64,000 nucleotides of DNA from assembly GCA_949775045.1 (NCBI GenBank), contig OX459097.1, positions 23,384,705-23,448,704 of the forward strand, read 5' to 3'. Below the pieces are notes generated by a model. The model was not told where the DNA came from. It was given only the letters and a program-made list of their open reading frames with translations, and made no database searches. This document shows, in pieces, positions 10,341 to 21,430 of the stretch (position 1 is its first letter; every line of letters starts with the position of its first letter). The position numbers and the translations under genes were made by a program. The stretch comes from Metridium senile (lineage: Eukaryota; Cnidaria; Anthozoa; Actiniaria; Metridiidae).

Positions 10341-10990
10341 TGTATGAACAAAATAACATTATAATCTAAGAAAAACGTACCCTTGCTACTGTGTATTCTG
10401 CTCGCACAAATGTTTGAGAAAATAATTTCAATGATGATACCGTATCACATCAAATTCAACGACATCACATCATGATCACGTGACGATCATGTCATATTAC
10501 CTACTGTCAAACTTTAAGAGGATTTTTTTTTTCAATGACAAGCAATATTGGCAAAAAGTGCCAAAAACTAGACTTTTGCAATGAGTTTTAATCTCAATTT
10601 TCGTTTTAACACTCAAAAACCTTTTTAAACAGTTAGAAACTAATGTACTAAGATAACATGCCTGTTTAAAGCGGTATTTTCAAATGGGAGGTTTTTTTGT
10701 GACGTATTTTGGTGGCGTGTACACAAGCTGGCCGAAGCTGGCCGCCAAAATGTTTATGAAACTATCGGCAAAGTGTAAAAAGTGCAGAATTATTAGTCTT
10801 TTTCGTATTTTTTTTAAATTTTGAACATCAAGATAGCAAGTTTTAGGTATTTTACTTTATTTTCCAAATAAATTTATTGATATCTCAATTATAAAACTGA
10901 GTTTTTACACAGTCTTTGAGTCTGTCACGAAGCCTACAAGTCCTTTTTGTCACGTTCGCCCACAGGCACCCCAGTTTTTCTTCCAGTATG
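10341..10990. other. U3 3' flank with unit-specific insertion
   Basis: About 10430-10980 has no counterpart in the other units and includes GGCCGAAGCTGGCCGCCAAAATG. It replaces the usual 3' flank, so the polyadenylation region of U3 differs from its sisters. No gene or clear element ends are seen. Confidence 0.4.
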
Positions 10991-10997
10991 CAGTGTT

Positions 10998-12032
10998 TTA
11001 ATGTAATGCAAGATGTCTCATTAAACTAGATTTATGCCTAAACTTCTTCTTACAGTGAGAACATTCAAAAGGTTTCACTCTAGTATGTATTTTAAGATGC
11101 CTGTTTAAATTATGCAGTTGTGCAAACTTTTTCTTACAAACAGAACATTGAAAGGGTTTCTCTCCTGTGTGTATTCTAAGATGTGTATTTAAGACACCCT
11201 TTTGTGCAAACTTCCTCTCACAATAAGAACATTCAAATGGCTTTTCTCCAGTATGTATTCTAAGATGTTTGTTCAAAGTACTCGATTCTGCAAACTTTTT
11301 CTTACAATATGAACATTCAAAGGGTTTTTCGCCAGTGTGTATTCTAAGATGTCGAGTGAGTTTCGATCTGTGAATAAATTGCTTTGTACAATAAGAACAT
11401 TTGAAGGACTTCTCACTATGCTTAGAACTACATCCTTGTCTTTCATCAAGCTGCCTCTTTTCAACATTATCATCACCAGCAGAGTCATCCTTTGCTTCAT
11501 TCTCCTTGTCAGCTAAGTTATTTCCATGGGGAAACTCTAACTCTTTTTTAAAACTCAACATTGTACTAGATTCATCCATATATTGGCTTTTTTCTTCTCC
11601 ATCTACCAAGGTATTCTCTGGATCATGTTCATTTTCTAAGTCATGTTCACCATCAACTGAAGCACCTGGCTGTGGTTGAGGTAATATTGTCTTTGTTTTA
11701 ACCAAGTTAGTATATCCAGGGTAAAAAGCATCTTTCTTGAGCATACTTGGAGTTGAAAATATTTCATCCATATCTTGACTTTGTTCTTGTTCATCTTCCG
11801 AGATCTTCTCTGGATCATGTTCATTATCTAAGTCATGTTCACCATCAACTGAAACACCTGGCTGTAGTTGAGGTAATGTTTCTGAAATGTTGGAAACATG
11901 ATGTGGATCTGTATTGATGTACATAGAAGTACAGCCATTGTTACAGCCATAATCATCTGTCTGTGTAGCAATACTGTGTAACATTTTGTATTCAACTGGT
12001 TGACCATACATGATACTGTCTTCTGATGAACC
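10998..12032 (-). CDS. U3 WW-C2H2 protein, zinc-finger exon
   Basis: A phase-0 exon of 344 codons plus stop; with the WW exon at 14136-14249 the product is about 378 residues. The acceptor is TTCCAG rather than TTTCAG. The layout is TQT segment, one acidic repeat, a KISEDEQEQSQDMDEIF stretch, a second repeat (PGASVDGEHDLENEHDP), hinge and five C2H2 fingers. The last two fingers match those of U4 almost residue for residue, including the unusual AQLHNLNRHLKIH helix and a TRVKPF or TGVKPF linker, which points to local gene conversion or a shared recent ancestor. Confidence 0.9.
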   Translation of the reverse strand, partial: GSSEDSIMYGQPVEYKMLHSIATQTDDYGCNNGCTSMYINTDPHHVSNISETLPQLQPGVSVDGEHDLDNEHDPEKISEDEQEQSQDMDEIFSTPSMLKKDAFYPGYTNLVKTKTILPQPQPGASVDGEHDLENEHDPENTLVDGEEKSQYMDESSTMLSFKKELEFPHGNNLADKENEAKDDSAGDDNVEKRQLDERQGCSSKHSEKSFKCSYCTKQFIHRSKLTRHLRIHTGEKPFECSYCKKKFAESSTLNKHLRIHTGEKPFECSYCERKFAQKGVLNTHLRIHTGEKPFQCSVCKKKFAQLHNLNRHLKIHTRVKPFECSHCKKKFRHKSSLMRHLALH

Positions 12033-12059
12033 CTGGAATCATGTCATACAAGCAATTAG

Positions 12060-12960
12060 TTAGCAAAACAACTCTAAATAATAGATAAAATATGAGCGAG
12101 AGACTTTTTTAAGCCCATAAAGGTTTGACGCGAATATTTAATGTGACTTATCAAATCCCAACATTCATTTCAAAGTCATTTACTAATTAATTATTGAAGA
12201 AAAGTCTAAAATTAATGCACATTTCTTGTAATGATGTGATCATTACATTATTATGACACACAGTGTCACTCTTGACATCACACATTTGAAAGAGATCTTG
12301 TAAGGTGCAGTAGGAGGCTGCTAGAAAAGTGAGATGGTTTGAAAAACCGGCAAAGATCAATGATGCGATGAGATCTTTACTGGTGTTTGTGCCATCAGCG
12401 CTATTTACTTTGATACGGATTGGATGTTTTATTCATCAGATCTTTATCAAAGTTAATGAAAGTGAAATCAAGTGAATCCCTTATTGGGATTAATTATGGC
12501 AAATCATCCTTAAGATTCTGTGCAATACAAATCTGAAATTCAATTGAGGAGTCTATAAAGTTGCTCCCACGTAAATAAAAAATAAAATAAAAATAAAACA
12601 AAAGTGCTTAATTAATTATATTTAGACTTTTATTTAGTTCTACTGAACTTTATTATATATATTCTTATTCTTATTATATTTCTATAATTAAAGAACACGT
12701 CTTTTCACCACTTGTTTAATCTACTGGTGGACTGGCTCGAAAACTTTAGTTACTCCAGTCCACCGGCACCTTTTCTGTGCTATTTAATTTATTTTATATT
12801 ATAATTAACTATAATATTTATAATTATGTATTCTTTGTATTTAAACTATTTTCTTTGTGTGCAAAATAAAATAAAATTGAAATTGAATTGAAATTGGATT
12901 TAAAGGTGTGTACATGTGACCACAATGGACAACCATGATTGGACTAATAGGCCATGAATT
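12060..12960. other. U3 intron, unit-specific insertion with LINE-like 3' tail
   Basis: About 12060-12960 is not shared with other units. From roughly 12720 it runs through an AT-rich stretch to AAATAAAATTGAAATTGAA at about 12868-12890, the repetitive tail expected at the 3' end of a non-LTR retrotransposon on the plus strand. No reverse-transcriptase frame is readable. Confidence 0.35.
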
Positions 12961-12964
12961 ATTC

Positions 12965-13143
12965 ATGAATTTGATAAATTATGATATGATGATGAAATGT
13001 GGTGGTGATGATGATGGTCATGATGATTATGATAATGATTGTGATGATGATGATGATGATGATGATAATGATTGTGATAATGATGATGGTGATGATGATG
13101 GTGATGATGAATATGATAATGGTGACAGTGGTGATGATGATGG

Positions 13144-13189
<46 letters not shown>

Positions 13190-13257
13190 AATAATGGTGA
13201 TTATGATGATGATGGTGATTATGAATATGATAATGGTGACAGTGGTGATGATGATGG

Positions 13258-13294
<37 letters not shown>

Positions 13295-13340
13295 AATAAT
13301 GGTGATGATGATGATGATGGTGATTATGATGGTACGGAAT
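12965..13340. repeat. GAT-rich microsatellite in U3 intron
   Basis: It contains two near-identical internal segments (about 13105-13190 and 13222-13292) with pure GAT runs of up to 15 units, suggesting slippage plus a segmental duplication. The Asp-rich frame across it is not a gene. Confidence 0.9.
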
Positions 13341-13422
13341 CTAATTATTTAATTATGAAATCAAATTGCAGTTCTTAGCCAAACACATTGAAGATAGCAA
13401 GTAAAATATTTGTTAATCATTA

Positions 13423-13946
13423 GGTGGGTTCACACTAGACTCCAAGTAGGTCTAAAGTACATCTGTATCAAAGTAGGTTCTTTAGGTTCGTTTCTTTACA
13501 AAAGCGAGTAAGGCGTTCACACTGACGAACAAGTATATTACTTAGCCTTTAATCTGTCAATCATAACCCATTCGAGAATCGAGTCGGATTCCGTGGAATC
13601 ATTATTTTAGAAGCTTTGATACATCCTATGAACCAAAAATGCTTGCAGTAATAATACAAGATCCATCTTTCCCGCTAAAAAGGTCAACGTATATCTCTAA
13701 TGTGTATTTTGCAATAGGAGAACTAGCAGTTGACAGGTTTGATGGACGTTTACTGTTTTTATTGCGGATTAGGAAGACCTAAAGTATAGGCTGCATCCTG
13801 CTTGAAATCGTACTTTGGCTTCTTTGAAGAGGCGAAATAACCATAACGACAAAGTATATTACTTGAGATGGCCAGAGACCGTTCACACTACAAGTATAAC
13901 CAAAGTATACTTTAGACCTACTTTAGATTGCTAGTGTGAACCCACC
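13423..13946. mobile_element. About 524-bp TIR element, Harbinger-like target
   Basis: Inverted ends GGTGGGTTCACACTAG and CTAGTGTGAACCCACC lie between TTA and TATTA. Empty sites at 26075 and 41215 read ATCATTACCAACATCAC. TTA duplications fit PIF/Harbinger, but the extra TA on the right leaves the exact length open. The interior repeats AAAGTAGG/AAAGTATA words and has no gene. Confidence 0.75.
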
Positions 13947-14135
13947 TATTACAAACATCACAAATAATGATTATTAATACAATGATAACAATAATTAATT
14001 GACAGCAATCCGCATAACCATTTATCATTATTTATAAAATATTTGAATCTACCATTTAGGGTGAACTCCTTTATACCGTGTTTATAAAAACACTGACAAC
14101 AGTGTTCAACGAGATACAGTATTCCTTCAACTTAC

Positions 14136-14249
14136 ATTGTTAAATCCTGGCGGCCATTTGTGTACTCCTGTTACCTTGTTGTAGATAAAGATAGTCTGTC
14201 CTGACTTACACTTGTAATCTATCCAGTCTGATTCCATCTTGTCAAATAA
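14136..14249 (-). CDS. U3 WW-domain exon
   Basis: Standard 38-codon exon: acceptor CTACAG, donor GTAAGT, phase 0 to 10998-12032. All WW landmarks are present (W5, G13, Y19-N20, T23-G24, W28-PP). The ATG at 14237 is taken as start. A longer open frame reaches 14327, but that extension crosses the conserved acceptor and is not shared by other units. Confidence 0.7.
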
Positions 14250-14436
14250 CTGTAGAAATACATTAGTCATTAAACACAAATGATCGAGATTGGCATTAAT
14301 TATCTCGATGGTCGCTTGATTGAGCAAAAATCCCCAAAATCAACTCAAATGGCCTGAAATATTTTGCTACAATTGTCTACGTTGGTCTAGAGACGATAAT
14401 AATAGATGTTTAAACGGAATTCAGAGAGTAAATTAC

Positions 14437-14594
14437 CTTAATACTTCGAAGAAACGAGGATAATTCGGTGTTTACTAAACAATCGTGCTTACCAACTTCG
14501 TCCCCAGTCTCTCCCGAATCGTTTTTTTGACAGGCGTTGCTAGCGGACTGACTTGCAAAGGGAGCCCAAATTCATTAGAACACAGGGAGCCCAA
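14437..14594 (-). promoter_or_regulatory. U3 5' exon with two copies of the CCTGTG motif
   Basis: The donor GTAATTTACTC is conserved. The upstream motif occurs twice: TTGGGCTCCCTTTG near 14557-14570 and TTGGGCTCCCTGTG at 14581-14594. Between donor and motif is GGAGAGACTGGGGACGAAG, shared with U5, U6 and U8, so the 5' exons form two sequence classes. Confidence 0.4.
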
Positions 14595-14599
14595 GCTCA

Positions 14600-15600
14600 T
14601 CACTTGTGATCTTTTACAGTAAATGTATGGAGTCGCCAGATATCCTTTCGCTGTGCCTCAAATGTACAATAATGATAAAAAAAATTTACGTAGATAGTTG
14701 TGTATAATTGTTTTCTAGACTGTGACCGAGTTTTAGCTCAATTTGAGCGATTTTGACGAAAATACCCCTAAAAGTCAGCGTCTTAGTATCTTTATACAGG
14801 TTGTCAAATGCGAATTTTTGAAAATGAACATTTCTAGTATCTCGTAGGGTGTCGAAAAAGGAGAGAAGAGCTAATCGATATTCGCTTCTGATACGTATAT
14901 TAATATTATTAATTAATGTGGTATCTCTTAGGGGGTAAAATTCAACTAGCCACGCCCTTTTAAAAAGACTTCCGATATCTTTTAGGGGTATTTTTGAAAA
15001 TTCACGAGGACCGGTTTTTCTCCGTCTTATCTGGTTTTCCTCCCTCCTGAAAAACCAACATGTGAGTAGTGTTGTGTGTTGTAATTAGTGAACTGATGTA
15101 GCCGGTAGTAACGATTTTAACCGTAAAATCAAGTACTTATTGTCTACGTTGGTACTAAGTAGATTGGTTACGTAAACAAGCCAACAATTGTACCCTTAAG
15201 GTGGTCGTGGTCGGTTAAGAGAGTTGTCGCTTACGAGAGAGATTTATTACAAAGTTTATATGGGAAACAAAACGGGAAATTAAAATATTGGTCGCTTACG
15301 GGAGATGGTCACCTATTACGAGAGTGGTCGTTCAAAGAGAGTCAACCGTATGACTGTAAAAGATCATAACACCACAACAGTATCCATCCCAAACCAGACC
15401 TATAGTAACTATATCAAAGCAAAGGGCTTTATTTACAACAATATCTCTTGTTATTCATCTATTATCTATCGTTTTTGCTCAACTTTCATATACCATTTTA
15501 ACGATGATGTCAGTAACAACAAAACATAGCTCACTTGTAAAGTTGATATTTATTATAAAACCTACAACACAATCACAAAATCTACAAATTAAATATGATT
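14600..15600. other. Gap between U3 promoter and U4 3' end
   Basis: About 15000-15500 is a dispersed block (GGTCGCTTACGAGAGA type) also found near 38330-38870 and 57950-58360. About 14640-14990 is unique. A polyadenylation-like AATAAA (plus-strand TTTATT, 15549-15554) follows the U4 stop on the minus strand. No gene is seen. Confidence 0.5.
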
Positions 15601-15653
15601 AAAACAACTGTTATACCCTTGTGATTCAAGTTTTTCTTCCAGTATGCAGTATT

Positions 15654-16847
15654 CTAATGTAATGTAAGATGTGTCTTTAAACTAGATTTATGCCTAAACT
15701 TCTTCTTACAGTGAGAACATTCAAAAGGTTTCACTCCAGTGTGTATTTTAAGATGTCTGTTTAAATTATGCAGTTGTGCAAACTTTTTCTTACAAAAAGA
15801 ACATTGAAAGGGTTTCTCTCCAGTATGTATTCTAAGATGTGTGTTTAAATTATGCGTTAGTGAAAACTTCTTCTCACAATAAGAACATTGAAAGGGTTTC
15901 TCTCCAGTATGTATTCTAAGATGTGTGTTCAAATTACTGGTTTGTGTAAACGTCTTCTTACAATAAGAACATTCAGAGAGTTTCTCTCCAGTATGTATTC
16001 TAAGATGTTTTGTTAAGTCACCCTTTTGTGCAAACTTATTCTCACACAAAGTACATTCAAAAGGTTTTTCTTTGGTGTGTTTTCTAAGGTGTTGAATAAG
16101 TGTTGACTTGTATTTAAATTTCTTTGCACAATAAGAACATTTCAAGGACTTCTCACTATGCTTGGAACTACATCCTTCTCTTTCATCAAGCTGCCTCTTT
16201 TCTGTATTATCATCACCAGCAGAGTCATCCTTTGCTTCATTCTCCTTCTCAACCAAGTTATTTACAGGGGGAAACTCTAGCTCCTCTAGAACTCTCAACA
16301 TTGTGCTAATTTCATCCACATCTTGGCTTGGTTCTAGTTCATCTTCTAAGGTATTCTCTGGATCATGTTCATCATCTAAGTCATGTTCATCATCAACTGA
16401 AACACCTGGCTGTGGTTGAGGTAATGTTTCTGGATCATCATGTTCATTATCTAAGTCATGTTCATCATCAACTGAAACACCTGGCTGTGGTTGAGCTAAT
16501 GTTTCTGGATCATGTTCATTATTTAAGTCATGTTCATCATCAACTGAAACACCTGGCTGCGGTTGAGGTAATGTTGCTGGATCATCATGTTCATTATCTA
16601 AGTCATGTTCATCATCCACTGAAACACCTGGCTGTGGTTGAGGCAATGTTTCGGGATCATGTTCATTATCTAAGTGATATTCACCATCAACCAATGGTGT
16701 GATGTTGGAAACATGATGTGGAACTGTATTGATGTACATAGAAGTACAGCCATTGTTACAGCCATAATCATCTGTCTGTGTAGCAATACTGTGTGATATT
16801 TTGTATTCAACTGGTTGACCATACATGATACTGTCTTCTGCTGAACG
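15654..16847 (-). CDS. U4 C2H2 zinc-finger exon with five acidic repeats
   Basis: 397 codons plus stop in phase 0 (first codon CGT instead of GGT). After the TQT segment come about five tandem 24-25-residue repeats of the form ETLPQPQPGVSVDDEHDLDNEHD, the largest number in the array, then an acidic hinge and six C2H2 fingers. Finger 3 opens SECSYC rather than FECSYC. Extra Asp codons in some repeats (EHDDPE, EHDDPA) show the repeat changes length in codon steps. The reading frame is intact although its WW exon is frameshifted, so either an internal start (ATG at 16826) or alternative splicing is used, or the gene died recently. Confidence 0.85.
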   Translation of the reverse strand, partial: RSAEDSIMYGQPVEYKISHSIATQTDDYGCNNGCTSMYINTVPHHVSNITPLVDGEYHLDNEHDPETLPQPQPGVSVDDEHDLDNEHDDPATLPQPQPGVSVDDEHDLNNEHDPETLAQPQPGVSVDDEHDLDNEHDDPETLPQPQPGVSVDDEHDLDDEHDPENTLEDELEPSQDVDEISTMLRVLEELEFPPVNNLVEKENEAKDDSAGDDNTEKRQLDEREGCSSKHSEKSLKCSYCAKKFKYKSTLIQHLRKHTKEKPFECTLCENKFAQKGDLTKHLRIHTGEKLSECSYCKKTFTQTSNLNTHLRIHTGEKPFQCSYCEKKFSLTHNLNTHLRIHTGEKPFQCSFCKKKFAQLHNLNRHLKIHTGVKPFECSHCKKKFRHKSSLKTHLTLH

Positions 16848-16889
16848 CTGAAATCATGTCATACAACCAATGTCAGTAGCATCATTATA

Positions 16890-17138
16890 ATGATGATGAT
16901 GATCTCTATTGTTAACAATATCAACTCTAAATTATGATAATGATGATGATATGTGGTGATGATGATAACAATGGTGTCTATGATAATAATGATAATGGTG
17001 ATGATGATGGTGATGATGGCAATGAGGATGATGATGATAACGTTTTTTTAGCATCACAATTTAAAAATTGTGATGGTAATGGTGATGGTGATAATGATGG
17101 TGATGATGATAATGATGGTGATGATGATTATGATAGAA
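16890..17138. repeat. GAT-rich microsatellite in U4 intron
   Basis: It lies about 40-290 bases upstream of the U4 acceptor and is interrupted near 17040-17075 by TTTTTTAGCATCACAATTTAAAA. Confidence 0.85.
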
Positions 17139-17439
17139 TCTAATTATGAGATTATGGGATTAAATTACAGTTTTTAGCCAAACACATCCAAGATAACAAG
17201 TAAAATATATATTAAAGCCCCACATGCATTTGAGATGCATTGCGCCCCTCAATAGTGGTAATCCCCCCATCTATGGCATCACTTGACACGTACGGTTGTT
17301 ATGGTAATACGAATTGATGATAGTTACAGTAGGTGGCCTGTAAGAATGTATTGTTTAGTTTGAGCAGATTTTATAATTTGGAATGTTATCAATTAAAATG
17401 TTTGCTAGCAAAGTATTTGTTTTGCTCATGTTTTTGATT

Positions 17440-17592
17440 CCAAAAGGATCTCTGACAAATCATTTGTTACTAAATCTCTCAATGTCTTAATTTTGAGGGA
17501 AAACAAAAATTATAATACGAAATCAGCAAGAAATTCTGGTCAAAGGCAAATCATTTGTTACAAAATCTCTCACGGTTGATGAATGGAAAGAA
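17440..17592 (+). pseudogene. Module P, U4 copy, part 1
   Basis: This corresponds to the start of the plus-strand fragment at 60593 (IPKRISDKSFVTKSL) but is rearranged: the TTACTAAATCTCTCA segment occurs twice (17465-17480 and 17558-17572). It is cut at GAATGGAAAGAA by a LINE insertion and continues at about 18086. Confidence 0.45.
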
Positions 17593-18085
17593 AGTGTCTA
17601 CGTTGAGTAAGCTCTTAACTGGAAAGAGCTTACTCAACGTAGACACTATCATCGATGTTTGTATGTTTTCAAATGTAAGAACAATTTGCAATCCTCTAAT
17701 CTGATGTTCACCAAATTGAATGAACATGGACACAACACAAGGCATGGAAACGAGTATCAATTACCAATAGTTAAAACAAATTGGGGGAAGCAAAAGCTAT
17801 CCTATCATGCCATTAAAGAATGGAACACTCTAAGTGATGCTGTTAAACAATCTTCAAAAATTTCCCAACTTAAGTCTATTTTTTTGAATGAACTATTTAA
17901 CTATTGATTTAATATTTGCATTTTTGCATAATTGTATTTTTTTCTCACTTTGTATCAATAATTTGCCTTCTAATTTTTAACTACATCATATGATATATAT
18001 TAATTAGTTTACAGGACCCTCTTGAAAATCACTAAAGTGAAGGAGCATCCTGTTAAAATATCATTATAAATAAAAATAGAAAAAC
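17593..18085 (+). mobile_element. 5'-truncated LINE with a snap-back 5' end
   Basis: The plus strand from about 17620 to 17907 encodes the C-terminal tail of a non-LTR reverse transcriptase, recognisable by RRHYHRCLYVFKC, HNTRHGNEYQLP, NWGKQKLSYHAIKEWNTLSD and a short basic end before the stop. The 3' UTR and AT-rich tail (AAATAAAAATAG) run to about 18085. Insertion is inside module P; the uninterrupted sequence is at 60660. At the 5' junction the first 24 bases (17593-17616) are the perfect reverse complement of 17624-17647. Confidence 0.8.
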
Positions 18086-18288
18086 TGAAGAGATCATCTC
18101 AGGCTATCGACAAACAACTACTGAAATCGAGCACCAGCAGCCGAAATACACTCCAATTACCTGTGTTGCATTCGGAACATAGTAATGCTAAAGAAAAAAT
18201 GGTTATTATTCAAAGTTCATTTGCTACTGCAATGATGTACAATGATAATACATGCAATGATGAACAATGCAGCACTGCCGACCTACAG
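18086..18288 (+). pseudogene. Module P, U4 copy, part 2
   Basis: Continuation after the LINE. The frame with QAIDKQLLKSSTSSRNTLQL stays open through SSFATAMMYNDNTCNDEQC to CTACAG|GTGATC, which could be an exon end and donor. This is the longest surviving version; the U9 copy has a TAA where this reads TCA. The function is unknown. Confidence 0.45.
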
Positions 18289-18812
18289 GTGATCTCGCTT
18301 GATCTCGCGCTCAAAGCCAGATTGTTTGTCAAAATGAATACTTCCAAAATGGCGCCTCGAGACAAAAACAATTTTGGTTACTTTTAGGTATTTGTGTTTT
18401 TTTTTTTTAAATTACTCGACAACTAAGCCGAAACAGTGCTCATAGCTGCTCATAAGTACTCATGTGTAGTCCAAAGCAATTCATTTACAAGCTGATGTGA
18501 TGGATTTAATGGAAACTTGATTGAATTGATAAGAATCTCGATTTTGTTGGGTGTATCTGCAAGCAATGGAAATGTTTTGTCTTAATTAGGCTTTGTTTCT
18601 TTGTATAATATGGAGTAATCCATGACGTTTCTTATTTGATTAAGAATAAGAGTGTGATTCATTAAACTGTCAACTGTCGTGAATTATTTAGTTTTCTTTA
18701 AAAGTTGTTTCATGCATGTATTCCTCATTTTATTTCTTTTCAATTAATGTTATGATTATAGACTTTAATAGAGAGTAAAATGATTATTAACATATGGAGT
18801 TTTTGTTGGATT

Positions 18813-19170
18813 TCTTACTATAATTTTTTTTATTAGCTTTTTCCTTTATACGAAGGCAGGCACACCACAACAGCTTACGCCAATTACTGTGGGCCCTGTA
18901 GTATGCTAAAAGACCTGACTGTTGTGCCGAGAGACAATCCCCTGCTCTTTTCGAAGAGCACAACAGCATCTTTTACGTCCACCTTATATAGGAATTAGAG
19001 TGCAGGCAGACGGGACGTCCGGCTTTACGTCCTTATCCGAGAAGACGAGGCACTGAGAGAGTAAAGTGTCTTGCCCAAGGACACAACGCAATTGCCCGGG
19101 CTGGGAATCGAACCCAGACGATTAGGACCGGAATTCGCTCCCCTGACCACTAGACCATCACGCCTCTCTC
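18813..19170 (-). mobile_element. tRNA-derived SINE
   Basis: On the minus strand the 5' head has an A box (TGGTCTAGTGG, 19147-19157) and a B box (GGTTCGATTCC, 19103-19113), as in RNA polymerase III promoters. The body has TGTCCTTGGGCAAGACAC, a word common in animal tRNA-SINEs, and the element ends in an A/T-rich tail. The U9 intron (near 61425) lacks the insertion between GTTGGATT and CGCCGGGAACG. Confidence 0.8.
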
Positions 19171-19388
19171 TCGCCGGGAACGGAAATGCAAATTTGTCTG
19201 CATCTATATTTTACTCGAATGCTCAAAAACCATACTCAAAACTACTCGTTCAAGCTGCTCCTGTACTCAGAGTACCTCATATATTTGCTCATTTATACTG
19301 TTCATAATGGTCATTTTGCTAATTTAGCAATTGACTTGTGGTGAGTATATGTGTTTAGATAGAAACAGTGCCACTATTGTGATAAAGT

Positions 19389-19512
19389 GTTGTTAAATCC
19401 TGGCGGCCATTTGTGTACTCAGTCCTGTTACCTTGTTGTAGTATCTGATGAAGATGGTCTGTCCTGACTTACACTTGTAATCTATCCAGTCTGATTCCAT
19501 CTTGTTAAATAA
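19389..19512 (-). pseudogene. U4 WW-domain exon, frameshifted and donor lost
   Basis: Type-B exon with IFIRYYN. A 4-base insertion (AGTC on the plus strand, 19421-19424) after the NKVTG codons shifts the frame to LSTQMAA, destroying the second WW tryptophan. The donor is missing as in U2 and U9. The internal AAG|GTAACA site lies before the insertion, so splicing there would avoid the frameshift but leave half a WW domain. Confidence 0.6.
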
Positions 19513-19746
19513 CTGTAGAAATACATTAGTCATTAAACACATCAGTAAACGGCTTGGGTTATAATTATTATAGTTATTATAAATAAATAAATTTACACGT
19601 TTAGACTCGAAATCTCGATGGCTGCTTGATTGCAGAAATATCACAAAAATCAACTCAACCTGCCTGAAATACTTCTCTACAATTGTCTACGTTGGTCTAG
19701 AGACGATAATAATAGATGTTTAAACGGAATTCAGAGAGTAAATTAC

Positions 19747-19856
19747 CTTAATACTTCGAAGAAACGATACAAATCTGTTCACAGCTTCTAGTAAGGTAAA
19801 TAAAAGCAGGCGTTGCTATCCAGTCGGTTAGGACAGGAAAACCACAGGTAGCCCAA
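19747..19856 (-). promoter_or_regulatory. U4 5' exon and promoter-proximal motif
   Basis: The donor GTAATTTACTC and TTGGGCTACCTGTG (19843-19856) are present. A second motif copy with GTTAGAGCACAGGGAGCCC context lies at 20009-20023, inside a short local duplication of 19960-20010 at about 20096-20145. Confidence 0.4.
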
Positions 19857-20354
19857 GAGAACAATCTTTGTCGATCGCATTTTCCCGTTTATTTCTGAGC
19901 TTTTTTTCTTGTTTCTTTTCATTGAACTTGCCTTGTTGTTTTAAACGTAGTGGAAATTCAAAGATACCAAACTGTAGATGTGATTATGAGCACAGACCGT
20001 GTAGTTAGAGCACAGGGAGCCCAAGCTCATCACTTGTGATCTTTTACAGTAAATGTATTGAGTCGCGAGATATCCTTTCGCTGTGCCTGAAATATACCGA
20101 ACTGTAGATGTGATTATGAACACAGACCGTGTAGTTAGAGGGCTTGATATATATATACCTGTTTCAAAAATCGTCACTCGCAAACAAAACTACTGTCCGT
20201 ACTCTTGTCCGCACTCTCAGTAAAGCCTGTAAAGATGTCGGTAAAATAAATATATTAAGTAAGTTGTTGATTTTTTTTGAACGTTGTTTTTTCATCATCT
20301 ACCACTGCAACAACTTGTGATTAACATATCGCACAAACACGTACAAACAAACGT

Positions 20355-21430
20355 ATGCTGTGAATAAATCGATAGCAAGAGAAGAAATGCCGACATTCTT
20401 TGTAGGTTTCAAAGTGTGGACTATAGCTTTGATCATAGTTGATAGAGGGAACTGGTTAGGAAACCTTTTGTTGTACTTCTTTGTTTGCATTGCGAAGTTG
20501 AACCGGTCTCGACCATGCACAACTTTTTCTTTATGGCCAATCAAAATTGCAAAATTATCGAGTCAACATAATAAACTTTTGAGATTATTGTATGAGATTA
20601 TTGTAGAGAATATTGTAATATTTGTTCGAAATCTTTGAGTATTTTGAAGCAACAGCCAAAATAATGAATTTTGGTCTGCTCACTCATGATCAGACGTATC
20701 CAAAATGGTCAAAATGGCTAAAACAATTACAAAACAAAAGATTATGCACGGTCACGCTTGAAAAAAAGTGTACAAAAACATACAACAAAGGGCTTCCTAA
20801 CCATTTCCCTCTACTAATATATAACTATGCTTTGATTGCGACAACGGGTTTTGTATATTGAGCGTAAGAACGATAAGCTTTACTCTTTTTACAACTTAAT
20901 TGTTTTCAAAGGAATAATAAAGCGAGTCTAATATTTTTGTCGTCTGTCAACTTGTCAATGTCAACAAACATTGAACAGTACGTCTATCGAGTTGGAAGAA
21001 TAGAGCGAGAGCGGGAAAGAGTGAGAAGTATGAAATATCTCACAAAAAAACTCACCTGAAACTTTGCAATTTAAACTTCTCCAACAAGCAAAACCTTTCT
21101 CGTTTGTAGGCCAGTCTCTCTTGTTGCAGGAAAGAAAGGAAAAATAAACGAAGAAGTAATGAAAATCTCAAGAACTTAAGTGAAAAGTGGAGTAATTCAT
21201 AAAATGTTTGTTTGTTGATTAAAAGTGCGCCACGCGCGCTCACTAAACTAGTGCTGTAGCATTGAACTGGTTTACCAGTGTCTCAACCAATGAAATTGAT
21301 TGTCAAAAAAAGTTGATTTTTATTTGTCAAATTCTATCCAATCAGAGAGCGATAATAAATCTACAGTGCATTTGAAGGGTTTTCTTGATTGTAAACAAAT
21401 TAAAGTCGCGATTAGAGTAGTTTGAAATGC
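20355..21430. repeat. Array-specific dispersed block, copy 3, interrupted
   Basis: It matches the block at 850-1720 but has a unit-specific insertion at about 20425-20825, between CTATAGCTTTGAT and TGCGACAACGGG. The insertion has inverted ends (AGAGGGAACTGGTTAGGAA near 20444 and TTCCTAACCATTTCCCTCT near 20796), so it is probably a further small DNA element of about 370 bp. Confidence 0.6.

Noticed and set aside
16328..16702. His/Val/Leu-rich plus-strand frame
   Set aside because: Shadow of the acidic repeat in the U4 zinc-finger exon; similar shadows occur opposite the other units.
19080..19170. Functional tRNA gene
   Set aside because: A and B boxes are present, but the sequence continues into a SINE body and does not form a complete cloverleaf by eye.
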